DNA from: Flavobacteriia bacterium
Lineage (GTDB): Bacteria; Bacteroidota; Bacteroidia; Flavobacteriales_D; Crocinitomicaceae
NCBI GenBank assembly: GCA_947464135.1
Contig: CANHVK010000002.1
Location: 1 to 64,000, forward strand
Length of the DNA stretch: 64,000 nucleotides
Direction of reading: 5' to 3'
Below are positions 54,948-62,549 of this stretch, in pieces. Within the stretch, counting starts at the first letter, position 1. Each line of letters begins with the position of its first letter. Position numbers and translations under genes: made by a program. Under the pieces are notes generated by a model that was given only the letters and a program-made list of their open reading frames with translations, was not told the origin of the DNA and ran no database searches.

Positions 54948-55494
54948 TCCTCTAGTATTAATCGCTCAAAAAGCGGATTCCATTCGATATTATTCATTAG
55001 AAGAAGCGTATAATGTTCATCCAGACAGTGTATTTGCGATTCGTTTGACGAAAAAAAAATTAACTGCAGTTCCTAAGGAAATTCAATCCTATAAAAATCT
55101 TAGACACTTAGACTTAAGTAAAAATAAACTCACCATTTTACCTGAATTTGTTGGTACATTAAAAAATTTAATTGACTTAGACCTAGGCAAAAATAAATTT
55201 ACTTCCTTTCCAACTGAAATTTGTAAGCTAATAAATCTCCAAAAATTGGTTTTAAACCAAAATCAATTCACCCATATATCTGAGTGTATTGAAAATCTCG
55301 AAAAATTAACCTATTTTGATGTTTGGGACACCCCATTGGAAACGTTTCCAAAAGCGTTTATTGAAATGAAAAATCTTAAATTTATAGATATGCGTGGTGT
55401 TCTTTATGGCCCAACTTATCAGCAGAAATGGATTCACAACCTTCACTGGGTAAAAATTGAATTCGATGCACCTTGTGATTGTATGGAAAAATAA
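54913..55494 (+). CDS. Exported leucine-rich repeat protein
   Basis: The 193-residue product has a signal peptide (LFALILIYSPLVLIAQ) and about four leucine-rich repeats (LRHLDLSKNKLTILPEFV, LIDLDLGKNKFTSFPTEI, LQKLVLNQNQFTHISECI and a weaker one). These give a short binding solenoid. C-terminal CDC is the only cysteine cluster. The start lies 35 bases inside ribF in another frame, so translation coupling is likely. A partner molecule cannot be named. Confidence 0.75.
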   Translation: MKKLFALILIYSPLVLIAQKADSIRYYSLEEAYNVHPDSVFAIRLTKKKLTAVPKEIQSYKNLRHLDLSKNKLTILPEFVGTLKNLIDLDLGKNKFTSFPTEICKLINLQKLVLNQNQFTHISECIENLEKLTYFDVWDTPLETFPKAFIEMKNLKFIDMRGVLYGPTYQQKWIHNLHWVKIEFDAPCDCMEK

Positions 55495-55532
55495 ATTTCA
55501 ATAAATTCTTAATGATGCTATTGAATAAAAAA

Positions 55533-56525
55533 CTAAAGTAAAGTAAAATCTTCTGAATGCTCTTGAATATAATTCAGTGTATCCATAATCTCACTTAAAT
55601 TGAAAGATGTGACAAGCTTCATTCTATATTCTTTAATGTGAGCAATTCCTTTAAAATAATTAGAATAATGTCGCTTCATTTCTGCAATTCCAAGTGATTC
55701 TCCCTTCCAACGAACACTCATTTCTAAGTGTTGTTTTGCTGCCTCAACACGATCGAAAACAGTTGGCGGTGAAAGCATCTCTCCTGTTTTCATATAATGT
55801 TTTACCTCATTAAAAATCCAGGGATAACCAATACTTGCTCTTCCAATCATTATTCCATCAACACCAAATTTGTTTCGATATTCTAATGCTTTTTGTGGAC
55901 TATCGATATCCCCATTTCCAAAAATTGGAATTTTCATGCGCGGATTATTCTTGACTTCACCAATCAATGTCCAATCTGCATCTCCTTTGTATAACTGTTG
56001 ACGTGTTCGTCCATGAATCGAAAGAGCTTCTATACCAACATCCTGTAGACGTTCAGCTGTAGAAACAACAAATTTTGTTTTATCATCCCAACCTAATCGG
56101 GTTTTTACGGTAACAGGTAAGTTTGTTATTTTAACAATTTCATCCGTCATCTTTACCATCTTAGGAATGTCCTGCAACATACCAGCACCTGCTCCCTTAC
56201 ACGTTACCTTTTTTACTGGACAACCAAAATTGATATCAATAATATCAGGATTCGTTTTTTCGATGATTTCTGCTGAGCGTTTCATACTTTCGATATCGTA
56301 ACCAAAAATCTGAATCCCAACAGGTCTTTCGTACTCGTAAATGTCTAACTTTTTGACACTTTTTGCTGCATCACGAATTAATCCTTCTGATGAAATAAAT
56401 TCCGTATACATCAAATCAGCACCATGCTTTTTACACAGAGCTCTGAAAGGAGGATCACTTACATCTTCCATTGGAGCTAATAACAATGGGAATTCACCCA
56501 ATTCGATATTCCGAATCTTAACCAT
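55533..56525 (-). CDS. dusB: tRNA-dihydrouridine synthase DusB
   Basis: The flavoenzyme reduces uridine in tRNA. The 330-residue protein has LLAPMEDVSDPPFRALCKKHGADL near residue 14 (in part), DINFGCPVKKVTCKGAGAGML near 96 with the catalytic cysteine position, PVTVKTRLGWDD near 137, LSIHGRTRQQLYKG near 167, and GNGDIDSPQKAL near 199. These are the DusB set. It is a single leftward gene, 18 bases from the CDF transporter, whose start lies further upstream. Confidence 0.93.
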   Translation of the reverse strand: MVKIRNIELGEFPLLLAPMEDVSDPPFRALCKKHGADLMYTEFISSEGLIRDAAKSVKKLDIYEYERPVGIQIFGYDIESMKRSAEIIEKTNPDIIDINFGCPVKKVTCKGAGAGMLQDIPKMVKMTDEIVKITNLPVTVKTRLGWDDKTKFVVSTAERLQDVGIEALSIHGRTRQQLYKGDADWTLIGEVKNNPRMKIPIFGNGDIDSPQKALEYRNKFGVDGIMIGRASIGYPWIFNEVKHYMKTGEMLSPPTVFDRVEAAKQHLEMSVRWKGESLGIAEMKRHYSNYFKGIAHIKEYRMKLVTSFNLSEIMDTLNYIQEHSEDFTLL

Positions 56526-56529
56526 AATG

Positions 56530-56537
56530 CAAAAATA
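56530..56537 (-). promoter_or_regulatory. Predicted -7 element close to the dusB start
   Basis: On the minus strand TATTTTTG, only 4 bases before the ATG, so if used the transcript would have almost no leader. Confidence 0.3.
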
Positions 56538-56543
56538 AGGATT

Positions 56544-57425
56544 TTACTCAGATGGTTCAATGTGAATAAGCACATGGCCAAGCGAACGAATTTGACTTCG
56601 TAATTTATCTTTCAACTGATGAGAAATCGTATGACCTTCCCTAACAGAAATAGTACCATCTACCCTTGCATGCAAATCAACATGGTATTTCATACCTGCT
56701 TTTCTTATAAAACACTTTTCAGTATTTATTATTCCTTCCACCGTTTGTGCTACAGCTCGTATTTCATCAATTAATTCATGATGTGTATGTTCATCCATGA
56801 TCTCACCCAATGCAGGACGAAAGATTAAAAAACTATTATACAGAATAAATCCCGATGCAAATAATGCCGCCCAATCATCCGCCGACTCATACCCTTTTCC
56901 TGCAAATAAAGCAATTGAAATACCAATAAAAGCAGAAACAGAAGTAATAGCATCACTTCTATGGTGCCAAGCATCTGCTTTCAAAGAAGAACTATTTGTC
57001 TCCTTACTTTTTTTTAGAACGATGCGATATGAAATCTCTTTCCAAATGATAATTACTCCCAAAAAAATTAAAGTCCAGGGTTTAGGTAAATCATGTGGTT
57101 CATTTATATTATGAATACTCTCATAAGCAATAAACCCGGCAGCTGAAATTAAAAATCCAACCACTAAAAATGTGATTAAGGGCTCTGCTCTTCCATGGCC
57201 ATAAGGATGATTTTCATCAGCTGGTCGATTTGCATATTTAATTCCGAACAAAACCAAGAACGAAGCAAAAATATCAGTGGTTGATTCTATTGCATCCGCA
57301 ATTAAGGCATATGAATTTCCAAAAATACCTGCTAACCCCTTTAATAACGCCAACAATGTATTACCTACGATGCTAAAATAGGTAGCTTTAATTGCTGTTT
57401 GCTCGTTTGTGATATCGGTAGACAT
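56544..57425 (-). CDS. Cation diffusion facilitator family transporter
   Basis: A metal efflux antiporter of the inner membrane, 293 residues. The family pattern is visible: helix 2 ALIADAIESTTDIFASF with metal-site aspartates, ENHPYGHGRAEPL near residue 72, and helix 5 ADAWHHRSDAITSVSAF near 150. A cytoplasmic C-terminal domain starts near 210 and includes YHVDLHARVDGTISVREGH. Substrate metal (zinc, iron or other) cannot be read with certainty. A TAnnTTTG element lies 6 bases upstream (57432-57439, minus strand). Confidence 0.92.
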   Translation of the reverse strand: MSTDITNEQTAIKATYFSIVGNTLLALLKGLAGIFGNSYALIADAIESTTDIFASFLVLFGIKYANRPADENHPYGHGRAEPLITFLVVGFLISAAGFIAYESIHNINEPHDLPKPWTLIFLGVIIIWKEISYRIVLKKSKETNSSSLKADAWHHRSDAITSVSAFIGISIALFAGKGYESADDWAALFASGFILYNSFLIFRPALGEIMDEHTHHELIDEIRAVAQTVEGIINTEKCFIRKAGMKYHVDLHARVDGTISVREGHTISHQLKDKLRSQIRSLGHVLIHIEPSE

Positions 57426-57431
57426 ATAAAC

Positions 57432-57439
57432 AAAAGTAG
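57432..57439 (-). promoter_or_regulatory. Predicted -7 element close to the CDF transporter start
   Basis: On the minus strand TACTTTTG, 6 bases before the ATG at 57425. A used promoter here would give a very short leader. Confidence 0.35.
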
Positions 57440-57495
57440 TATATGTTGAATTATAAAAACTTAATTTTTAAAAAATAGGGGAATTTTCTTTGTAT

Positions 57496-57891
57496 TTATT
57501 TGAATTCAATCCATTTCGGAACAAAAATAATTACTCCTATGACCACCGCTATAATTGAAGCAACTAACACTGCAGCTGCAGCTACATCTTTAGTCTTTTT
57601 TGCCAAAGGATGAAATTCAGGAGATGCCAAATCAGTTAAAAATTCAATTGCTGTGTTTAACATTTCAGTGATAAAAACCAATGCAATTGTAAGTATGATC
57701 CAACACCATTCATTAACACTCAACTTTAAGATATTTCCCAACCCAATTACAACTACTGTTGCTAACGTATGAATCCAAGCGTTGTGTTGGGTTTTAAAAA
57801 ATATCTTTATTCCTTGAAAAGCATAAGAAAAGCTTTTGATTCGAGCTGAAATTGAAAACGAATTTGATTTGTTATTTTGATTTCGCTTCAT
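57496..57891 (-). CDS. dgkA: Diacylglycerol kinase family protein (DgkA-like)
   Basis: The small membrane kinase recycles diacylglycerol, or phosphorylates undecaprenol in relatives. The 131-residue protein has an N-terminal amphipathic segment (SFSYAFQGIKIFFKTQHNAWIH), and three membrane helices. The conserved EMLNTAIEFLTDL contains the catalytic glutamate region. The gene starts 8 bases after the upstream methyltransferase gene and probably shares its transcript. Confidence 0.9.
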   Translation of the reverse strand: MKRNQNNKSNSFSISARIKSFSYAFQGIKIFFKTQHNAWIHTLATVVVIGLGNILKLSVNEWCWIILTIALVFITEMLNTAIEFLTDLASPEFHPLAKKTKDVAAAAVLVASIIAVVIGVIIFVPKWIEFK

Positions 57892-57899
57892 AAATAAAT

Positions 57900-58562
57900 C
57901 TAATATAGAGTAAACAAATTAGTTACAATTCTACCCTTCCTATTTTCTAATTCTAGCGATAAAAGTTGTTTAGTAGATAAAACCTGCCAATAAAAAGGCG
58001 CTACCAACAAATCTAATCCACTATTTTGTTTCAAACGAATACCTTGTCCAGAAATTTTATCTTTATTGGGAATAAAATCTCCAGCTGGCAAATGCTCTGT
58101 TATTATAACATATTGAAATTTAATTAATTTTTTTAATATGTTACTTACCTCATCGTTAGCTAAATGTTGTAATACCTGACGAACGAGTGCACAATCACCC
58201 TTTGGAAGTTCATCTTTAGATATATCTAAACAATCAAATGAAAGATTATCATGGTAAAACACTTTGTTATTTCTTTCTATCAATGCCGGAACTATATCAA
58301 CCGCAACATACGATTTCGAATATGGAACAAGTTGTTTCCCAATATTAAAGTCCCCACAACCTAAATCACAAACAGTAATTGGTTCGTCAAAGGATTGTAA
58401 AAAATTAGAAACACAATCAATATATGGCTGAACTAATATAGGATCATGCGAACCTTCTCCAGAATAAAAATCCATTTCAATTCCTCCCCACAGATGTTTT
58501 TCATAAATCTGTTCCATCACGGCTTTTGTTGGCCAAGGTTGTTTGGGTTTTATTAAAGACAT
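57900..58562 (-). CDS. Class I SAM-dependent methyltransferase
   Basis: The 220-residue protein has the Rossmann-type SAM site: ITVCDLGCGDFNIGKQL near residue 77, a second strand end VAVDIVPALIERN near 102, and the acidic loop CLDISKDELPKGDCALVRQVLQHL near 129 (in part). The target molecule is unknown. dgkA follows closely, which may point to a membrane-lipid or prenol link, but this is only context. Confidence 0.8.
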   Translation of the reverse strand: MSLIKPKQPWPTKAVMEQIYEKHLWGGIEMDFYSGEGSHDPILVQPYIDCVSNFLQSFDEPITVCDLGCGDFNIGKQLVPYSKSYVAVDIVPALIERNNKVFYHDNLSFDCLDISKDELPKGDCALVRQVLQHLANDEVSNILKKLIKFQYVIITEHLPAGDFIPNKDKISGQGIRLKQNSGLDLLVAPFYWQVLSTKQLLSLELENRKGRIVTNLFTLY

Positions 58563-58600
58563 AATCCTAAAAAATATAAATGTACTAATCAGATGTCAAT

Positions 58601-59344
58601 TTATATTTTCAAAAATTCATTCGTACCATTTAAAATTCGATTTAATAATATTTGTAGTTCTTCATATACCGGTGGAAAATCATTTGAACCATAGGACTTC
58701 TTAATCTTCGTTTCTACCAAACGATGAAATTCCCATTGCGTACCATCCATAGTAGGTTGAAAATAATCCTTCTTCCATTTAGAACTCGTAATAAAATGAT
58801 TCACTGCTTTTTTCACTTTTGGAGGGAGAACATAAACATGGGTAGGCAGTTGATTCTCCTGAATTTGCAATGAGTCAAAAAGCGATTCATATTCATTCCA
58901 AACTAATATACCATCCAAATAACTTATATTCCGTTGCGCACTGTTATACCCCCCTTCCTGGAAATAAAAGCCCACACTACGTTTTTTATTATTTTCTTTT
59001 AAAAAATCATTTGAACAAATAACTTGTATTTTTTCGGGAAGCTTATATGGTTTTGATTCTTTTGGATTAAAATCAATCTCTTGACCTTGTAGTAAAAACC
59101 ATTTATCATCATTATTTTCATAAGTATCTATCAAATTATGGTCTAAATAACCTATCCCATCCGAATGGTAACTAATACAACAAGGTATACAAGCCCATTT
59201 CGGTGAATGATCAGTCAAACAACATCCACCCAAAACAATTTCATCATTGAGTAATTGCTCTCGTAGTGCATCAAAATCAGGTTCGCCATACACCCAACGA
59301 ACCATAGGTTTTTTACAAAGCAAACATTTTTTGCGGTTGTTCAT
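58601..59344 (-). CDS. Hypothetical protein with N-terminal cysteine clusters
   Basis: The 247-residue protein begins KKCLLCKKPM and has GGCCLTDHSPKWACIPCCISYHSDG near residue 39-63 (in part), six cysteines plus histidines that could bind one or two zinc ions. The remainder, without signal or membrane segment, includes SVGFYFQEGGYNSAQRNISY. I do not recognise a family. It stands alone on the minus strand between the methyltransferase and the monooxygenase gene. Confidence 0.65.
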   Translation of the reverse strand: MNNRKKCLLCKKPMVRWVYGEPDFDALREQLLNDEIVLGGCCLTDHSPKWACIPCCISYHSDGIGYLDHNLIDTYENNDDKWFLLQGQEIDFNPKESKPYKLPEKIQVICSNDFLKENNKKRSVGFYFQEGGYNSAQRNISYLDGILVWNEYESLFDSLQIQENQLPTHVYVLPPKVKKAVNHFITSSKWKKDYFQPTMDGTQWEFHRLVETKIKKSYGSNDFPPVYEELQILLNRILNGTNEFLKI

Positions 59345-59513
59345 GATAGTTATTTATAAGTTCAAAATTAGTAGAGTACAACGTAATTTATTTATGTTTT
59401 GAGCGGCTTTATAAAAAAATTTAAAATTAACATGATAACCTTCTGAAATGATTGCATCAAAATTATAGGCTCAGTTACTAATTTTTGGTAAAATAAATGT
59501 TCACCAAATAGAT

Positions 59514-59521
59514 TACTTTTG
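59514..59521 (+). promoter_or_regulatory. Predicted -7 promoter element for the monooxygenase gene
   Basis: TACTTTTG ends 20 bases before the ATG at 59542. Confidence 0.5.
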
Positions 59522-59541
59522 CTTTTAGAAAGTTCCAAATT

Positions 59542-60573
59542 ATGTTAGACAAAGAAATTGCTTACTCCATTTTAGACCTTGCAGTTGTTTCGAAAGGGAA
59601 ATCGTTTCGTCAAACCTTTGATGATTCTGTGGCAATTGCGAAACTTGCTGAACGTACTGGTTATAAAAGATATTGGCTGGCCGAACACCATAATATGGAT
59701 GCTATCGGCAGTAGCGCTACTTCTATTTTAATCGGAAAAATTGCTGAGGAAACACAACACATACGAGTAGGTTCGGGTGGAATCATGTTACCCAATCATT
59801 CTCCGCTCATCATTGCCGAACAATTTGGAACATTAGGTACGCTTTATCCAAATCGAATAGATTTGGGGTTGGGAAGAGCACCTGGAACTGATCAAGCAAC
59901 AGCAAGTGCCATTCGCTCTGATTTTTATGAAGCAGCGATGCAATTTCCTGCTGAAGTTCAAAAAATTCAAGACTACTTTTCGTTGGACAATAAACATGAA
60001 TCGGTTAGAGCAAACGTGGCAGAAGGTGTAGACGTACCGCTTTATATACTAGGCTCGAGTACCACAAGTGCTTATTTATCGGCAGAAAAAGGGTTGCCCT
60101 ATGCTTTTGCAAGTCATTTTGCAAGTGCACAATTAATGGAAGCCTTAAACATCTATAAAACACAATTTAAACCTTCTTCAGTTTTAGATAAACCGTATAC
60201 CATTGCAGGTATTTCGGTTATTATTGCGGATACCGATGAAGAAGCTGAATTTCTTTCTACCTCCTACTACGGAAGAGTAATCGGAATTCTAACCGGAGAT
60301 AGAAATCCTTTAGAACCACCTTTTGAAATAACGGACGAATTCCAAAACATCATCAAACACCCTTCAGTGCAACAAATGTCAAAATACGCCTTTATAGGGA
60401 GCAAAGAGACTGTTAAAAAGAAAGTGAAAGCCTTTATTGAAACTACTGATGTGGATGAATTGATTGTAGCGACACACGTTTTTGATGTGAAAGATCGAAT
60501 AAAATCAGTGAGTGCGTTTGCGGAAGTGATGAGGGAGGTGAATGGAGAAATAACTAATCTAATTTACTGTTGA
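59542..60573 (+). CDS. LLM class flavin-dependent oxidoreductase (luciferase-like)
   Basis: The 343-residue TIM-barrel flavin enzyme belongs to the luciferase-like monooxygenases, close to the YhbW type. YSILDLAVVSKGKSF near residue 8, YWLAEHHNMDAIGSSATSIL near 49, GSGGIMLPNHSPLIIAEQFGTL near 78, and LGLGRAPGTDQATA near 108 are family features. It presumably uses FMNH2 and oxygen; the substrate is unknown. The C-terminal tail (GEITNLIYC) is unlike the family's usual end and coincides with a short repeat copy, so the last codons may have been replaced by an insertion. Confidence 0.9.
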   Translation: MLDKEIAYSILDLAVVSKGKSFRQTFDDSVAIAKLAERTGYKRYWLAEHHNMDAIGSSATSILIGKIAEETQHIRVGSGGIMLPNHSPLIIAEQFGTLGTLYPNRIDLGLGRAPGTDQATASAIRSDFYEAAMQFPAEVQKIQDYFSLDNKHESVRANVAEGVDVPLYILGSSTTSAYLSAEKGLPYAFASHFASAQLMEALNIYKTQFKPSSVLDKPYTIAGISVIIADTDEEAEFLSTSYYGRVIGILTGDRNPLEPPFEITDEFQNIIKHPSVQQMSKYAFIGSKETVKKKVKAFIETTDVDELIVATHVFDVKDRIKSVSAFAEVMREVNGEITNLIYC

Positions 60574-60575
60574 AA
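60553..60575. repeat. Partial third copy of the upstream repeat of the RhuM/YhcG genes
   Basis: ACTAATCTAATTTAC at the 3' end of the monooxygenase gene matches the left part of the repeats at 61614-61650 and 62495-62531, then diverges (TGTTGAAAAT...). Confidence 0.5.
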
Positions 60576-60582
60576 ATGAATA

Positions 60583-61592
60583 TCATTTTGGGTATAGTTT
60601 TTTAATATCTTCCTCGATTTCTTTAAGGCTTTGTTCAAATTCTATTTTTTTGGTTTTTTCTTTAAACTTTAAAAATTCTGTAGAAGATTTTTCTATAGCC
60701 ATTTGGTGACTAATTTTACCAGCGTGAGTAAGTATCTCTCTACCATTTAATTGTAAAAGAGCATCTAAACGCTCAATCCAATCTTTCATATACATAGGTT
60801 TATTTTGCTGTGCCATCGTTTCTGCAAAGGCAAGATATTGTTCAACTAACAAACCAAGTAATTTCATTTCGTTTTCGTCTAAATAGTTTTTTGCTATTCC
60901 GACATCATTTTTTTGAATGTTGTTTGTTCCGTTTTTATCATATGACTGCATACCTAAAAGTGGTAATTCAGCATCAACTCTTCTGTAAATTAATTCGGCC
61001 ACTGTTTGTTCACTAATTGCCCAAAGGAGTTTGTTTTGTACAATTTTAAAAAAGGTGATTGTTTTTCATCTTTAGGATCGTAGTCGATACTTGTTGTGTA
61101 AATGTCTTTAATTTTTTGATAAAAGAATTTTTCTGAAATGCGTATCTCTCGAATACGTTGTTGTAATTCGTTGAAATAATTCATTGAATTTCCCGTTTTA
61201 AAACGTTCGTCGTTTAACGCAAATCCTTTAATGATATATTCTTTTAAACGTTGAGTTGCCCAAATACGAAACTGGGTACCTTGCTTGGATTTTACACGGT
61301 AGCCAACAGAGATAATTACATCTAAATTGTAAAATTCAATATCTCTTTCCACTTCACGATTTCCTTCAATACGAACTTGTCGGAAATTCCGACGAGTTGA
61401 AATTTGCTCCAATTCCTCCTCTTTGTAAATATTAGAAATATGCTCCGTAATAGTGCTTCTACCCTTTCCAAAGAGCGTAGCCATTTGATCTTGTGTAAGC
61501 CAAACCGTTTCGTTTTCTAAATGGACGTCTATTTTGATGTTACCTTCTTGATTTTGATAAATTAATAAATTTGATTCTTTATGAAAATCCAT
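60583..61592 (-). pseudogene. rhuM: RhuM family protein split by a -1 shift (programmed or broken)
   Basis: Two overlapping frames together encode one RhuM protein. Codons from ATG 61592 give IDVHLENETVWLTQDQMA (an HTH-like domain) through STRRNFRQVRIEGNREVERD and EFYNLDVIISVGYRVKS, with frame 1 ending at 60990. The other frame carries KIVQNKLLWAISEQTVAELI and SDVGIAKNYL-like DVGIAKNYLDENE, then KDWIERLDALLQLNGREILTHAGKI (in part) to 60583. The join falls at heptamer T TTT TTA (61047-61053). RhuM was first reported next to a Salmonella pathogenicity island; its function is not settled. A single lost T, or programmed -1 frameshifting, explains the split. Confidence 0.8.
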
Positions 61593-61613
61593 AGGGGAAG
61601 TGTTTTTGTTTAT

Positions 61614-61650
61614 TTACTAATCTAATTTACGATTAAAATTTAAATATTTT
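61614..61650. repeat. Repeat upstream of RhuM (copy 2)
   Basis: About 36 bases (tactaatctaatttacg...aaatatttt) lie 22 bases upstream of the RhuM start. The copy at 62495-62531 is virtually identical. This may be a shared promoter or a recombination site. Confidence 0.8.
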
Positions 61651-61693
61651 TGCGAATTCTAGATTTTTAATGTTCCAAGAATATTCTTTTATA

Positions 61694-61773
61694 CAACTAT
61701 GTGGATGAATTGATTGTGGCGACATATGTATTTGATGTGAAGGATCGAATTAAATCGGTGAATGTTTTTACAG
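61694..61773 (+). pseudogene. Remnant of a second luciferase-like gene (3' end)
   Basis: Bases 61700-61768 match the 3' part of the monooxygenase gene (60451-60519): both encode VDELIVAT-VFDVKDRIKSV. By hand count 59 of 69 bases agree and most differences are at third codon positions. No start or catalytic part is present. The fragment abuts the end of the YhcG remnant at 61775. Confidence 0.75.
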
Positions 61774-61774
61774 A

Positions 61775-62478
61775 TTACAATATCAGCCCCTTATTACGCT
61801 CAATTCTTTCTTTGGCTTCCACTAACAACTGATGTAATTTAGCTTCCATTCTTTTCCCAACTCCAAAACAAAATTTTCTAATTCTTGTAAGATTGTTTTT
61901 TCTAAATCATTCTCTAGATAGGTGTTTTTCAAATTCAAAAAATCTAATACATATGGATCTTTAAATGTATTTATCAAATCCGGGTGGGAGTTTGAAAATT
62001 GTATATTCGCTAATTCAGTTCTTTCATAAGCTTTTCGTTGAATTTGATTACGAAGTTCGCGTTTTCCCCATTTTTGTTCAATACAATTTTGCGCATAATA
62101 TAGTTTTGCTTCTTTTGATTTTAAAGGAAATAACTCAATAAAATGAGACCAACTCAATTGTGCCGCCAGTGGTGGCAAAATGTTATAGTCTGAAAATTCT
62201 TGTGCAAAACGTATCATTCTTCGTACATTTTTCTCAGTGAAATTTCGTCCGTATTTCATTTCCAATTGTCGTGAGACGGAACTTAGTATTTGCTTTCCAT
62301 ACTCTGCACGTTCATTTTTTAGCTCTTCTTCTTTAATACGTTTTCCTACTTTCCAAAAAAGTAACGTCAAGGTACTATTAGCAACTTTTGCAATTTTTTG
62401 TTTGCTATCTTCTATCAAGGAAGAAAGTTCTAATACAAGATTGGATGTATTAAAAATGGTTTTTTCTGAATCTAACAT
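61775..62478 (-). pseudogene. yhcG: DUF1016/YhcG family nuclease gene, catalytic part missing
   Basis: The visible frame (61822-62478, 218 residues) is the N-terminal DUF1016 region: FWKVGKRIKEEELKNERAEYGKQIL (in part), YGRNFTEKNVRRMIRFAQEF, LPPLAAQLSWSHFIELFPLK, then LDFLNLKNTYLENDLEKTIL and FVLELG. Whole proteins continue with a PD-(D/E)XK nuclease core containing FYLDLLFYHR-type and IELK motifs; none is present. After FVLELG a +1 frame reads KRMEAKLHQLLVEAKERIER, resembling the family's C-terminal tail. An internal deletion plus frame change is the simplest reading. The protein may be a stable fragment but cannot cut DNA. Confidence 0.75.
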
Positions 62479-62494
62479 ATAAATTATGATTAAA

Positions 62495-62531
62495 TACTAA
62501 TCTAATTTACGATTAAAATTTAAATATTTTG
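62495..62531. repeat. Repeat upstream of YhcG (copy 3)
   Basis: The same 36-base sequence as at 61614-61650 lies 16 bases upstream of the YhcG start. Confidence 0.8.
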
Positions 62532-62549
62532 GGATTTTTAAAGAAATAC

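Noticed and set aside
55497..55531. TTCAATA/TATTGAA inverted repeat between the LRR gene and dusB as a terminator
   Set aside because: The stem is AT-only with a long loop and is followed by A, not T, on the plus strand; the minus strand also lacks a convincing T-run.
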